A stretch of 64,000 nt of DNA from Micrasema longulum (lineage: Eukaryota > Arthropoda > Insecta > Trichoptera > Brachycentridae). Location: positions 111,312 through 175,311 of the forward strand of contig JAGVSM010003621.1 of assembly GCA_022494885.1 (NCBI GenBank). The letters run 5' to 3'. The notes beneath the pieces are model-generated. The model was not told where the DNA came from. It saw only the letters and a list, made by a program, of their open reading frames with translations, and made no database searches. The position numbers and the translations under genes are program-made. Below, in pieces: positions 1 to 13,200 of this stretch (positions are counted from its first letter, which is position 1; each line of letters begins with the position of its first letter).

Positions 1-3000
1 ATCCCCTTCTCAAAAATTTTCCCTCTCTGTTGAAATAAATTTACCATCTAACTACATTAAATGTCGATGTCAAGTCATGAAGAAAAATCACAGCAGCAAT
101 TTTTAAAATCTAAACCTTTAAAAAAGCATAGTTATATTTAAAAAAAAAACACTTAAGCTTAGTTATATAAAACACAAATAAATTGTTTTAAAAAACACTA
201 AACTTCTCATTCAACGCAATAATAACGACATAAAATTTAAGGAAAAAGATAAAAATTCCGAATCTGGTTGACAAAGAAAAAAAATAGCACGAAATAATAA
301 TAATTCATTAATAAAAGGTAAAACGATTCCTTCGGGGAATCTCACCGGTGACTATGGGAATAAAGTCGAGCGAAAGAATTCCCCAATTAATAAGGGATGA
401 TATTACAGTTACAGTATGCCGCACCTGGGTCACATCGATATATTTATCTATAATACTTGTACGTACATAGGTACATACGAATTGTACGGGAAAAATATTT
501 CAAATAACGATACATTTTCTCAAGTTGCAATCCTCCTCTCGGATTATTGAAAACCTCGGTTGAGCAACGTAGCCACTCGGTGCGGTTAACTGTGCTTCGT
601 TAACACACTGTAGATTATAATCAGTTTAAAACAACAATTAATCTTTCAGTCAATATAAACTTTTAGAGCGGCAGTTAACGGAGAGGTTCCGAGTTGTAAG
701 GGAAGAACGTCGAGGCGGCCGCGGGTCTAATCCCCCGAGCCTCAGTAACTGAACCCAGGGTTGCTAGCGCAGTTAAATAGACCGGCACCATTAATCCGGC
801 GCGACTACAGTCGGCGCAACTGCTCTCTCCCATTCGTAGTGAACTGTTTCAAATATACAATAACCAGATATTATACGAGTACATATAATTTATTACTGAT
901 GAAGGGACAGACAGACTAGATACTGAAATGTCACGCGGCAGTAGATGTTTGGTATTGCAAGTTACTTCAGGCACTAGGCGAACTGCCAGATACGAAGTGC
1001 AGAATACGGCAGGACCCAATCTGGGTTATGACTCGATAAAAAATGTATCGTGTAGTAATTCTAAAGAGGGGGAGAGATAATGTGGGCAGAACCGCACTCG
1101 TAAAATAAAACATGCTACGCGCGTGAATAAGAAAAGGGCGAGTTAACCGGAGAGAATTTGACTGCCTCGGCGCGGCGGTTACTTGGCATAACATTATATA
1201 ATTATGTACACACATAATATATTCAAATGTAACCGTACCCCGAATGTTTTTATTTTGGTACCCGATGTGCGAAATTTCCTTCCAAACTATTTGAATATGG
1301 CAAGCTCACTCCAAACCACCCGTCCGAAGTAAGCTGCCCATAATCAAGACGGATAGTTTTGGCTCGGGAAAGTTTCAAGGGGTAGTTTTAATTCCACAAG
1401 AAACTCGACATATCCTGTGTTTTTATACTCTACAACATGCAAAACTAAGGGAATCAGAGACGTACGAATAAGTCGACAAACAGATATTTGGAATGATATG
1501 AATACCAAAATAGTAATGATTTGAGACACGTTATTAAAAAAGTGGACTTGCCTTGAAAACGGACGCTCACAACACGTGGGCTGGTAGGAAATTTCTTCGT
1601 CGTCCGTGAAATTTGATCGGAGCAGACTTTAATATACACAGTAATGGAAATATACATATGCATGACCTCGACTCGGCAGATGTTCTAGGATCCTCATAGA
1701 CCCTCGAGCACGCTGATGGGAAAATGCAAATGGAGGACTCTCATTATCCGGACCGCCCGCGCCCTCACCCGGTACCTGCTCCCCACCCGCGCCCTACCGA
1801 ACTGTGGTGGAACTACCACCTTCAACCTAACCTACACACACACGCTAACTGTTCGCTATTCGGCTTTTGCTGCCGACTTATAATTAGTCTTTCCGCAAAT
1901 TTATATAATTAAGTAAAGCAAATTCAACGTAACACAGATAAATAATGACGCCAGCGGAGTATATAAGGCGTGTTGAGCTCAGACAATAACGGAGCTAGAG
2001 ATAGGCTAAAGGCCGAAGGATATGGCCTCATGGACCGTTGGTAATTGTTTGGTAAAGTAGGTATATCACTAATGTAGCTATAAAACGAGTCCCGGTAGAC
2101 CAGAGAACGAAATGATGTCGTTTGCGTAGGTAATTATGCTAATTTAATAATATGTTCTCGAAACATGCTCGCATTTCTGAGGAGAAAATTAATTTATATG
2201 CATACGAGCGCCATTTTTCTGTAAGGGCGAGATTAAGTTAACGGCTAATCTGCAAATAAAACTGATATCCGAGAGAAGAGCCTACAACCAGCTATGTGTA
2301 CACAAGTAGGAAGCGGGAAGGTGCTTCACAGACGGAACACTTGTACGCGAAAATCAATTAAAAGTTTTACAATAAAAGTTTTTATACGGGACCGTCCGAA
2401 CTGGGCGGGTAGGCGGGTAGAAAGAGACTTCTTTAGCGGTACATTTTGCACGGTCATGCTTTGAAAGAGGAAAAAGCTATGGCAGCCAGGAAAATCGGAA
2501 ACAACAATTACGAATGAAATTTCAAATACTAAATAATATTTAAATCAAATGAGCTACATAATATTTGATTTATGCCTATCGTATTTGAAAAAACGGCCGT
2601 GTAAATTTTATCACTAAAGCGGATTGTGTTTAGCGATGCAGGCCGGGTCCGGAACTGATTAATGAAGTGAGCCATTAGCGAGATCCGGAACAAAAAATGA
2701 CCGAGAGTCGGGACAGTCGAGTGGGCAGGGGGAGGGCGCGGGCGGTGGCTAGCGGCGGATAGCCGAGTGGCCCGAACTGTGGGTAATGAGGAAACTTCAC
2801 CAAATCGGGGGCGGGGTATAGATTACAGTAACTTTATCATTGAATCACTCCACTCCAGTTATCTACGAGTGGCGGATTTAAGTCATTATGTCCCGAACAC
2901 TTCATTCATAATAAAATGTACATCCGAATGATTAACATCTACCCACTGCCTGCTGCTATTCACTATTCATACGCGGTTCTGTAGAAATTAAAGTAATAAA

Positions 3001-4690
3001 ATTGCAGAAAGTGGAAACCTATCGGTACATTTTGCTGACTGCGTTCGAATAAATTATTCATATTTAGAATCTCTAGTGGCTGAATGATAATCTTCGAAGC
3101 GTTCAAAGCCAAATTTATGGTATTTATTAGTGTAGCAATGCGATGTTTTACGCGTTCGGTTAAAGTAGAGGGATGTTAATGATGTGTAGAGTAGTCTTTT
3201 TCAATTAAAAAAAATATATATGGAGAAATATTTTTATGTGTATGAACTCATATTGATAATTGTACATCACAGTTGCATGTATCGAATGTATTCACGCGAA
3301 TAAGTTATTCAAATAAAAAAACAATTTAGATTCCTTAATCTAGATTAGCTTCGAGCCCGGTGCCCGGCGCCCGGCGCCCGAGAGTTTGAGGGCTTTGCAA
3401 TTACGTTACTGACAGCCGTTTTATTCACAGCCGAATAGAACTCTTATATCTGTATACAACACCCGCGAGGGTAATTCCTATATTAAACCGAGCGTGTCAA
3501 ACACAATAACAGCGCAATAAGAACACCGTACTCCTGCCGCCTGCTGCCTGCTGCCTATATCCCTCTATGGAGCCTAGTCGCTCCGCAAATACAAATATCT
3601 ACAAATAGAGGTACCCTTAAAGGCAGTAAGTGGGAGACATTAGCACTTAACTGCGACTTTCGATGGTTTAAAAAAAACGATTTTAAATTTGCAAATAAAA
3701 TAAAATTTCACAATGCGAGATGCCTCGCGACATACGAATATAGGAAACGCGAGAAATAAGAAATTTTCGTGCGGCGAAAAATGATATTGTGAAAATGTTA
3801 CATCCGAAGATAAGAACAAAATACGTTATTTATGGGATACATATTCGAATTCTATGAGAGTTTTTGCAATAAAATGTTGGTCGTATAAGAAACATTTTAC
3901 GCTAAGTATCTTACTGAACTCGTACGAACGATATTATATAAGTGCTTTAGGGATATTTGTATTAATATTCTTGTAGACCACGCTGAAACTTCGAGCTATT
4001 TCCGCTTCCGAGAATAATTCTGAACATACTCGACTGTAAAATTAGAGAGAAGAGAATAATCGAAAACTGCGGAGCGGACAATAGTACAAACATGGGCAAT
4101 AGTTTGCGAGTGAAATGCGGATATCCCGAATCCTGGAAAGGCGTGTATGGCGCTAGCAGCTGGTAGCGGGTCGCTAATAGACGGCACCACCCGCACCCCT
4201 GTTCATTATCTTCTCTCGACCTTCCTGAAGTTTCTATACGTTCTTGTTCTAAAACCGGTCATTTTATTTCTCGGTAACGGCGATACGTCTCAAACTAACA
4301 GAAACAAAGGATTGGTACAATAATAAGGTATTATTGATTAATGGGAGGCAAAGTAAACCTTAAATTTTGCGCAGAACAGAAATTTATATCTACGGTAAAG
4401 AGTTCAACGACAAAGATATGGGAGGAATGTGTATTTATATAGAACCAGTAGCGATACATAATTTAAATGCGAATGTTTTTCAAGTCCAGCATATTTAATA
4501 AAATGTTTTTTAGTAGATGTTTTGTGATAAAACTTTTGTTTTTTTAATAAATTTGACACAAATTATCAATCAATCTTCTAAAATGATAAATTGAAAATCT
4601 GATTTCTATTTGCCATTCATGAAGATGCCCGCTTAGGCGAAAGCGCTATCAAAATTGTTCTACGTTAGATTTTTTTCTGTATAAATTTCA
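1..4690. other. Unique AT-rich DNA, no gene recognised
   Basis: No open reading frame here resembles a known family and all are short. GC-rich patches lie at about 690-830 (with a NotI-type GCGGCCGC at 716-723) and 2690-2830. Small direct repeats occur at 3355-3385 (repeated GCCCGGC) and 3536-3556 (repeated CTGCTGC). The first 45 bases resemble the CTCAAAAATGTTTTCCCTCTC segment of the repeat at 8695-8830, so the window probably opens inside a copy of that family. Confidence 0.5.
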
Positions 4691-5080
4691 TCATTTTCTG
4701 TATTGATATATTTAATGTGGGGTATTGTTCTTATAGAACAAAACCTTATAAACTTTTTCAAAGATGAGCAGTAATCATATTTAATGTAGTTACTTCATAT
4801 ATGATTTCCTGTTTTTTTTTTATATATATTTTTATTATAAACCTTATTATGTTTAAAATTTGATTTACTTTTTATATTAATTTTTAAAGTTCTCGTATAC
4901 TTTTTATTTCAAACTTTTGTTTTATTTAAACTTTTTTTTTTTTTTAATATTATGTTATATAATTTTTAGGCTTGATTATTGTTCCTTAGTTTTGAGTGCA
5001 AATATGTAGTTTAAAAAATATCAAACCTTATATGTTTATATTATAAATTTGTAAAAGGCAATTATGCCGTGTATGTTAAT

Positions 5081-5108
<28 letters not shown>
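4690..5108 (+). mobile_element. CR1-like LINE 3' end with AAAT tail
   Basis: This is the 3' untranslated end of a non-LTR retrotransposon. It shares the segment around GGGTATTGTTCTTATAGAAC (about 4720) with the LINE at 41308-42285. It also shares the terminal motif GTAAAAGGCA...GCCGT...ATGTTAATAA (about 5053-5080) with that copy and, in reverse, with 46703-47420. It ends in a tetranucleotide tail of AAAT units (5077-5108), as is usual for LINEs of this kind. No coding sequence survives here, and the 5' limit is uncertain. Confidence 0.7.
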
Positions 5109-5109
<1 letters not shown>

Positions 5110-5111
<2 letters not shown>

Positions 5112-5350
5112 GATCGTAGAACAACGACGAGTGTGATTTTCTTTCCAACTTTACATAAGCGGTTTAATTTTTTTGATACTTTATGTCAGAACTTAATAAG
5201 TAGGTACAAAAGTATATAATTTGATACTTGGGTTAGTTATATAAATATATTTAAACCTGGAATGTAAAGCCTTTATTACACTTTTTCAAGATCGAATGTT
5301 AAAAAAAATCAATGTCGCATTTTCCGCACAGCCGTCGCTGTTCTACGATC
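5110..5350. repeat. Inverted-repeat MITE candidate
   Basis: Two inverted arms with the core GATCGTAGAACARCGACG lie at about 5111-5137 and 5326-5350 and enclose about 190 bases of AT-rich sequence. The left arm abuts the LINE tail that ends at 5108. No coding capacity is seen. The size and arms fit a small non-autonomous DNA transposon, but I could not define a target duplication. Confidence 0.5.
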
Positions 5351-5354
5351 ACGA

Positions 5355-6730
5355 CGATTTAGTGGTATAATAATAAATATTTTAATATAAAGAAGAAAGA
5401 AAAGAAAATTTCAAATTTTTACGGCGAGAAGATATTCCTGTGGTAGAACTAAATGACAACACGTTAATTTAATTTAATTTGATCTAAATTTTTGATACAT
5501 ACGTAATTAAACCATTTTTTTTTATCTATAATTACTTTTATAACTTATTTTATTTCAACGGAGATAAGCCCCCTCCGGTGCTTTTCTACAAAGTTATGAA
5601 TATACTCAATACATTATATTTTAATGTTTGACAAACGACAGAAAAATGACAATTATGCATTTTATACCTGTAAAAATATTTAGCAAAACGTGCAGTAATT
5701 AAAATGACTGTAAATTTAGGAGACCTACCTATAACGACGTCGACGCCGACGCGACGCCGAGTACCTAGATCTGGCCATTAAGTAATATAAATATACTGAG
5801 CTAAAAAGTGTCATTGTAACAACTTCTCTCTAGGGCATTTATAAATGATGACTATTTTCCACATATTCCCACCGCGTATAGATATGCCCAGCCCGTGTAG
5901 CTTAATGACGGGAACGTGGAAAATTAAAATGTCAAAGCTCTTAAAAAGCTGGGATCTCTTCATTAAGCCCCGCACAGGCGACGTCGGCTTATCCGCCGCT
6001 GTAGGATTTTTACACAAAGCTTTCATGTAAATATTTATCCTTCGTGTCTGCATTTGACCGACTTTACACTGGGGGGAAGCGAAATACTATTCTACAGAGT
6101 AATCAGACTCTTGAAAAGAGACATGACGCGAGAAACAGGCTACGTAATTCTGTTTTTATCATATTTTGTATACGGAAACTTCATTATGCGCTCTAGGGCA
6201 TTTGATAAACGGTAATGGTATGTTGATACATTAATTAATTATGGTGTATTTTACCAAAAGCCGCGGCGTAAATTGGTTTACTTTGAAAATTGAAGAATCA
6301 ACCCAATTACGCCAAATCCCATTAAACTGTTAGGCTAGCAATTGGTATGTATCCGCTCAGCGAAAAGGACAGAGGAGGCGACTTTGACTGAATATGAGAG
6401 CATTTAAACGATTTCAATAGAGGTGAAAAAGTCTTGTCAATTACAGGGTTTACGATCTGTCGTTTTCAGTTGAGATTATATTTTTACATTGTGCGCGTAT
6501 ACAACATAGGTACTGCCAACGCAGTTGTACAATTGTATAATAATTTCATTGGCATTAAACTGAATAGGTAGCATTCAGAAACCCGTTTTCGAAAATTACA
6601 ACAGCTATCTGTTGATTATTTTTGTGACCGGTCATATGTCTAATGCATGCCTGGACTTCAATATTCTCATATCGTTTTATAGATTCCGCATTCATTATAT
6701 TTCTTTTGTTATTTACAAAAAAATATTTTT
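5355..6730. other. No gene recognised
   Basis: The sequence is mixed AT-rich and mostly unique. Overlapping reading frames on both strands at 5811-6053 reach only 60-80 codons and match no family I recognise. A short GC-rich repeat (GACGTCGACGCCGACGCGAC) lies near 5738-5757. Confidence 0.4.
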
Positions 6731-6732
6731 TC

Positions 6733-6872
6733 ATAGTCCCTGGACTTGCACCTGTAGCGCACGCCTGCTCATTTTACTTTTGTGTAACAAAAATAACCAA
6801 GATACGCCGCGGTTAGTGTACCAATCCAGTGCCCTATGCATCATTAGGTGCGGAAAAAGAATGATGATGATT
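6733..6872 (+). mobile_element. SINE-like repeat, type C, copy 1
   Basis: This short repeat begins with CATAGTCCCTGGACT and ends with CATTAGGTGCGGAAA followed by TGATGA triplets. The same start, middle and end recur at 31465-31612 and 59195-59325, and the 3' part recurs on the other strand at 50545-50620. The simple-sequence 3' tail, the lack of coding capacity and the length of about 140 bases fit a SINE or the 3' part of one. Confidence 0.6.
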
Positions 6873-6949
6873 TAAATTTGTCCAAATTCAAGGAAAGTTC
6901 ACAGACATCTAATATTTCACAAATTCGCGCGTAATTTACGTGCGAATTA

Positions 6950-7215
6950 CGTGCTAGCCACGCTTTCTCTACCCCTCATCCCGCGAGTCCAGTCTCCGTT
7001 CCCCGTTCTCCGACCTAAAGATGACGATGAGGTGAGACTCACAGAAAGGGGTCCCCGGCGAGAGGTGGCGGCGGGGCTAGTTCCGGGCCAACTCCCACGC
7101 GCCCATCCCGGCCGGCTGGTGCGGGTGGCGCCTGCAGCGTGCACTGCCCGCCGTCACCGGGCGGCCCGCGTCACGCGCTCTGCACTCACTTCCGACCGAA
7201 CATCACCTGAAAGAA
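6950..7215. other. GC-rich island; possible exon or promoter
   Basis: This is a compact GC- and CpG-rich block inside AT-rich DNA. It is open in overlapping frames on both strands (6951-7256 plus, 6947-7144 minus), which is expected of GC-rich DNA and is not evidence of coding by itself. On the plus strand an ATG at 7021 is followed after 11 bases by a strong splice-donor-like AG|GTGAGA (junction 7031/7032). On the minus strand TTTCT|GTGAGT is another donor-like site. It could be a first exon or CpG island of a host gene, but the sequence alone does not prove it. Confidence 0.3.
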
Positions 7216-7219
7216 AGGA

Positions 7220-8168
7220 AACGATTAACAACAAGGGACAGACAATATTTCTATGAATTCAAAACACAATTTTTGTTAAAAAAAATAAAAAGAAACTTAT
7301 AAAAAATATTTTTTCCATACAAAACGGTAATTTTAAAGGGAAGTATCGAATATTTTACTGCTTTTTTTGTCTCAAATATATTTTTTTATCCCATTTTCTT
7401 TCCTCGGTTCCTCTTTCTCTTTCTTTCCAAACTCATTATCTGATCCCACATTCCTCATCATTTAAAATGTATAACATAATGTACTTTAAAATGTTAATAT
7501 GTGCGAGCCTTATCTCCCAATTAAATAAACAATTGTTATTTACAATTAATTAAATTCTTTTTTATTTTATTTAAACATATATTTGTATCTTTTGATACAT
7601 ATTCATGGTTTTTTAGTGCAAAATTTTGACATATATTTTATTTTGACCAGTCTGTTTTTTGGTCAGTAAAATGTTAAATTTTGTAAAAAAAAAAACATAC
7701 ACATTAAAAAAATTAAAACCTCGAGTTTTTAGTATTAGGTATTTAAAAAAGTTTTGTCCGTTTGTTTCCAAATTTAAAAAGAGCACCTTAAGTAAAACAA
7801 AACGGTTAAGGTTATACGAGTACTTTATTCGAAAGAAAAATCTCTGCTTAACAAGATGTTGCGTTTTCCTTTACGTTACATATATTATTTTATTCGATTG
7901 CAAGCCATCAAAATGGAATATCGAGTAGACGATAGTGAGAATTTTTGACACCTTCTTCTGTTCGCGTTCAATCCAGGAAACGAAGCTGCTAAAGCTTCTA
8001 GCGATATTTGTGCAGTGTACGGCGAAGATGCTATGAATTATTGACTAATTAGATTTAATTGTGTTTGTGCCCTCTTGTTCTGTACACAGCTTAAGTTGAA
8101 ACCCAATACATGAAAATGTAAAACTAAACTGTTGACGAAATCTGGGAAAAAATTAAGTGACCAGATTA
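7220..8168. other. AT-rich spacer, no gene recognised
   Basis: The block contains poly-A and poly-T runs and a pyrimidine-rich stretch at about 7370-7440. An 89-codon frame at 7659-7928 is lysine- and phenylalanine-rich, as random AT-rich DNA would be, and resembles nothing I know. Confidence 0.4.
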
Positions 8169-8170
8169 TA

Positions 8171-8405
8171 AAGCTAGGGTTTCCTAGGAGAGCGGTGCCC
8201 GTATCTTAAAGGCCGTAGTGAACGGTGATGCGGTGGACAGCCGTCGTAACGGTGACTAGACAGTGGTTTTATTTTTGAACGGGGTTATCAATACCATTTT
8301 CCTAAGAAACCACTTTCTAGTCACCGTTACGACGACTGTCCACCGCATCACCGTTCACTACGGCCGTTAAGATACGGGCACCGCTGTCCTAGGAAACCCT
8401 AGCTT
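8171..8405. mobile_element. Palindromic TA-flanked MITE, copy 1
   Basis: This 235-bp element is almost entirely an inverted repeat. The left half starts AAGCTAGGGTTTCCTAGG and the right half ends with its complement CCTAGGAAACCCTAGCTT. The arms are about 105 bases each, highly matched, and separated by a short loop near 8270-8300. It is flanked by TA on both sides (8169-8170 and 8406-8407), consistent with a TA target duplication as made by Tc1/mariner-type or PIF-Harbinger-type transposases. A second copy lies at 56981-57225. As RNA it would form a long hairpin. Confidence 0.85.
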
Positions 8406-8694
8406 TAGTGACCACTTAACAGAAATTACAATTCATACTAAAGTTTTGACAAACCTTATTAATTCACATACGAAATACAAAAATATCGATTTTATGATAA
8501 ATAAATAAACATAATATTTAAGGAAGCGTTCCTCGATAATTAAAAGTTGGAAAAAAGTTGAACCAAAGCGCAGTCCTCTATTAAAATGCATGTAAACAAA
8601 CTACTAGAAACAAATTAAAAAGCTTCCAGTAAACTGAATCTGCTATGTAGAAGCAAAACTAAAAATGTAAATGGCGCAATAAATAATTGGTTTT

Positions 8695-8830
8695 GACAAT
8701 GTTTTGAGTATGTCCAAATGCTTGCAGGCTGGCTGGATTTCCTCCCTAGGGAGTTGTTTTTCATATTTAAATTTGATGCAACAGAGTTTCTCAAAAATGT
8801 TTTCCCTCTCTGTTGCAACAAATTGAAATA
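8695..8830. repeat. Dispersed repeat with CTCTGTTG hairpin
   Basis: The block contains TTGAGTATGTCCAAATG (near 8704), a segment GGCTGGATTTCCTCCC, and a hairpin CAACAGAG...CTCTGTTG (8780-8816). Pieces recur at the start of the window, at 13898-14012, near 38925-38950 and at 40393-40500. It is a dispersed, internally palindromic repeat, probably a MITE family; its ends are not defined. Confidence 0.5.
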
Positions 8831-9908
8831 ATTGGTATCTATTGGATGCTCCGCGGCGTTGGCGCTGCTAACTTACAGATCGATTAATAAGAGCTGGTGC
8901 GTTTACAAAACTCACACAAACGTATTTTCAATCTATAGGATGGTGATTTTAAAAATGTTTCCTTTTTTATATATATATTTTTAAATATGGGATTTGCATT
9001 ATTTTTTACCTTGCTTATAATATCCAAGGTTTATATTACAAAAGAAGATTTTTCTGCAATTGGATATTTTTTTTTTTTTTTAATTTTATTTTATTCAGAA
9101 AACATACTCATACATAATACGTATTAAAAATAACGATTTTTTAACATAAAAATACCAATTAAGTTTTCATAAATTATGCGAAATATGTAAACATTAAATG
9201 TGACAAAAAAATAATAAATAAGAGACTAAAGTGAGAAAAGAATAATTGTTAACATTTGCGTTGTCCGTGGAGGTTATTGGGAGGCCTGTTGACAGTAGTC
9301 AACGGGCCTTCCGTTCCACTAGAAAAGTGTTCGGAATTTTGTTTCTGCTTTGGTTTATTTTACCAATCGTCTGTAAAAATAATGACGATACAAACGTACA
9401 AAGGAAAAACCGTATATTGATAGATACGAGAACGAGAGCCCAGTCATGCTATTATAATGTACGGAGTCAGTCACTCACCTCGCAGTGTATTTTGTAGGGT
9501 GGATGGTATACAAATAGTACGATATGTGTACCTAATTCCTGCGGGTACTCATATAATATATCCCCATAGCATTACCACGTTGGGGTAAGTTACGCTAATG
9601 TACCATATTTCCTCGTGACGTTGCGAGAAGCTGCTTCGTGTGTGGCGAGGAGGCGTAGTAGAGAACCAGTTTGCACCCTGTAGCCTGTAGCATGTAGCCT
9701 GCAGGCTGTATGTACTCGTAGAACGTAGGAATATTAATTTAAAAGAAAAAAGCTTTAACCAAAGCACGCTATGAGTGAAACTGAAAAAGGTCTGAATAAC
9801 TTAGTCGTCATTTTATGATATTGAAAAATGGGCATAATACATAATGTACGTTATATTAGCATTAATTTGCGTGAAAAAATCTATTAGTATTTATGCTATA
9901 ACTATATT
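8831..9908. other. No gene recognised
   Basis: AT-rich DNA. A poly-T run at 9066-9082 followed by TTTATTCAGAAAACA resembles 63720-63740 (GTTTATTCAGAAAAACA), so a reversed retroelement 3' end is possible there. Frames at 9246-9497 and 9549-9767 show no recognisable product. Confidence 0.35.
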
Positions 9909-9909
9909 C

Positions 9910-10246
9910 CGGGCTGAGAGACATAGAAACGTAAGCGACATTTGACATTAGTTTAATCCAAATATATAGTTAGATTAGCCACACTAACTCAAGCGCCGAT
10001 ATTAAAACTGGAAACAAAATTATTAATATATTTTTTTTAAATACACCAGAGAAACATAACTGCCAAATGTGTATGAAATGTCAGTTTACAATTGTTTTAC
10101 TTTTCAATTTTGCAAAAAAACGTCGCATTAACCATAACCATAGTCTAAGTAATTTTATATAAAAAAAAACACATGTTAACATTTCTAAGCTATTTTGCCA
10201 AAAACTATTTAAAAGTACCTCAAGTGTCTCTGTCTCTCGGCGCCTC
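9910..10246. repeat. Possible MITE with GAGAGACA termini
   Basis: The left end reads GGGCTGAGAGACATAGAAAC and the complement of the right end reads GGCGCCGAGAGACAGAGAC, an imperfect inverted pair about 335 bases apart. The interior is AT-rich and non-coding. There is only one copy in the window and no clear target duplication, so this is tentative. Confidence 0.3.
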
Positions 10247-10249
10247 GTA

Positions 10250-13200
10250 TATTTATTTATTTATTAATAGTCGTAGCATATGATACTGAAATTGGGTTTT
10301 TTATACGCCTCCACTACCAGACTTAGTATTCAAATCAATATAAAGCTTTTAAACGCGGACCCGAAAGCGGATTTATGTATATAATGTAGGCAATACGATT
10401 AAATTCTATGATTTATTGTGTAGTTAATTGTGGAATCTCGGTTCGTTTAATAAATAATATACTACTGATACAACATTTAAAAAACTGCCGTAGAAACTAT
10501 AATAAAACTATAATTTTCATAAACTGCGCATAATTACTTACTATATACTCGTATGTACATATTTTTATGCACGAGTAGGTATATCAAAGATTTTTTTAAT
10601 GTACACAATACGAAGTGAATGAAGAACGAAATGTTTTGAAATTCGCAACTCGCAGACGTTTTAAACCAGTTAAGTACATAATATGTCTAATGACGCAAGT
10701 ATAAAATCTTTAAAACGTGTAATTTAATAAAAACCCACAAAAAAAACATATCCACCGGGGCGATTTCCCGAAATATTCCACAAATATAAACTATTTATAC
10801 GAGCCCTTGAAATCGTTTGATCGCACGAAACTAGGCGATAACAATAACACACACAACCAATCACAAAGCAGAATACAATTGGTGTAAAATTACACGTCAA
10901 ACACACCTGGAAAGCGTTTAAGCACACTTAAGGCTCGGAGCTAATTTAATACCGCGATCGTTTATAGCGGGAGACGGTGGGCTCTCACCCTCACCCCTCG
11001 TCCACATACCGGCGGTGACTCCGTCTGGTCTAGTATCGGGGATGGTGCATGGCGATGAGATTCATTTAGGGACAAAAATACATTATTTATTATATATACG
11101 GCCTAGGCCAATTACAGCAGTTACACGAAGAAACATAAATACAAAAACTGAACAAAAAGAACATAAAACGAGGGCAATAAACTAGTGGTATACAATATAT
11201 TCATAAACACGATAAATATATATGACTTCGAGCTAAACCGTGCCGATCCATCTTCATCCCACACTGTTTTTGTGGCGAAGAGATCTACGAAAAGCCGGAA
11301 GATCTATCCCGAAGAATTGCAAGCTGTGTAACGAATTGACTAGTCTACACATTATGGACATTGAGGCATAAAAACAAAAGTTGCTCTTGGAAGATTTCAT
11401 TAATGGCAGATTTTGAGTTCCAGTGACATGGTTGGCCACATAAAAAGAAAATTATTGCAACAGAGATGGGACAACACTTATGGCATTAAGTAGTTTGAAA
11501 ATTATACATATAAGCTCCATCTCCGTTCTTTGTTTCTTCAATGAAGACAGATTCAGACATTAGAATAATCAATCTTTATCAACCATAATATACAATGTCA
11601 AACATACAAAAATAATAACAAAGGTATAATTACGACTTGATATTATATTATATTGAGTAAGTCTTATTTTCTTAACTGAAGAGATTTAATGAATGGATTA
11701 AATAATTGGCTGGGGAAGCTGCACTAAAACGACTATGGCTCCAGCAGCTACAGCGCAAAAATCAGTGATACGAGTAATCTTAAAAATACCATAGCTATAT
11801 CCGAGTGATTCACTATCTAAAGAATTTCAAGTGCTGAATATTTGACAACGGTAAGTACTCAACAGTAGCGGCCACACATCTCAATAAAGAAAAATATCCA
11901 TCAATTTGCCATAGTCACAATACTAGACACTCCAATAAGGATCTGATTTTACAGAGGCGTTAATAATTTTTAAGCTTAAAGGCAACAATCAATATGCAAT
12001 ATCCGACGACGAAGATAGTTCAAGTCTATCGCTAGCGGAGTTCTGAAGAGTGTAGTACATTATATACCGGGGAACGGTAGGTAGGAGTACCCTTGCCCTT
12101 CTTGCCTGTTCCTGCCGCTGCCGGGAAAGTCGGTGTAGTCGTTCTCTTCTACTTCTTACACTGAAGGAATAAGTGACGGTACCCACGTACCGCATACCCG
12201 ATGTGTATCGATTTCCTAACTCCTTTCACGATTCTCTTAGAAAACGGGAAATTACGCGAGCAAAATTTGTAAAGCGCGGTAAATGGGAAGATACGCTCGA
12301 AAGGTTGTAGAAAATGAAAATCATAGGTGTAAAGTTTACATGACATAAAATGAAACAGGGGAAATAACTATTTATATTTTATTTATTTTCTTATTACTAA
12401 GATTAATATATACTAATTTATAACTCTACATTATTACAATAAACACAAAACCTTTTTTTTATCAATAAGTTTTCTTTCATTCTTAAGACTTCCGGGCATA
12501 CTTAACATAATTTAATTATAATGGTTTTTTTTCAGGATAACTTTCAACGCTCAGGAGTATTTCAAACTTCTTTATGCCCCCCTCAATTATTGTTTTATAC
12601 AACAATTACTTATAATTAATTAGGGGACAATTATTGTTTTATATGTAAGCTCTCTAGTCATTTTATTTACTATTTTCCGCAGTCTTCCTAGGAAGAAAAT
12701 CTTATTTGAAATTTTTCCATACCTATATTCAAAGTGTGATGCTAAATTTAATATCTCGGGTCGGGAATAATTCCCAAGTATTTAATTTTTTTACTTAACG
12801 TTTGTTTCTAATAGTCTGCGCAAGTTTACAAACGAGTACGGACGATATTGATTTTAGTATATAAAAAAATATACATTTTAACAATAACGAACAGTTTCGG
12901 CGATCCCACATTTAATAAACAAAGGAACTATAAAACGTACGCTCAGAGCCGCTTAACTTTTGTAGAAACCTTTATACATAATATAATGTTCCTAGCGTAA
13001 CCTTCCAACGGAACTAGAAATTCGATACCTACGTTTTATTTGAGGGTTTTATCGGTTCCCAGCCATAGAAAACGGAAACTCTCGTTGCGTTTCCATATTT
13101 CCTCTTATTTCTTTTCTAGAAAGGGGTTGCGTGAGGAGAGCTCATCCGAGGAGGAATTTCCGATAATAGTGTGTCAGAAGAGAGATAGAAGGTGATAAAT

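Noticed and set aside
5077..5108. Possible microsatellite locus
   Set aside because: The AAAT run is the tail of the LINE at 4690-5108 and not an independent repeat.
6951..7256. 101-codon plus-strand frame in the GC-rich island
   Set aside because: Open frames on both strands are expected in GC-rich DNA. It is kept only as a possible exon region, not as a gene.
7659..7928. 89-codon lysine-rich frame
   Set aside because: Composition is what AT-rich DNA gives by chance; no motif.
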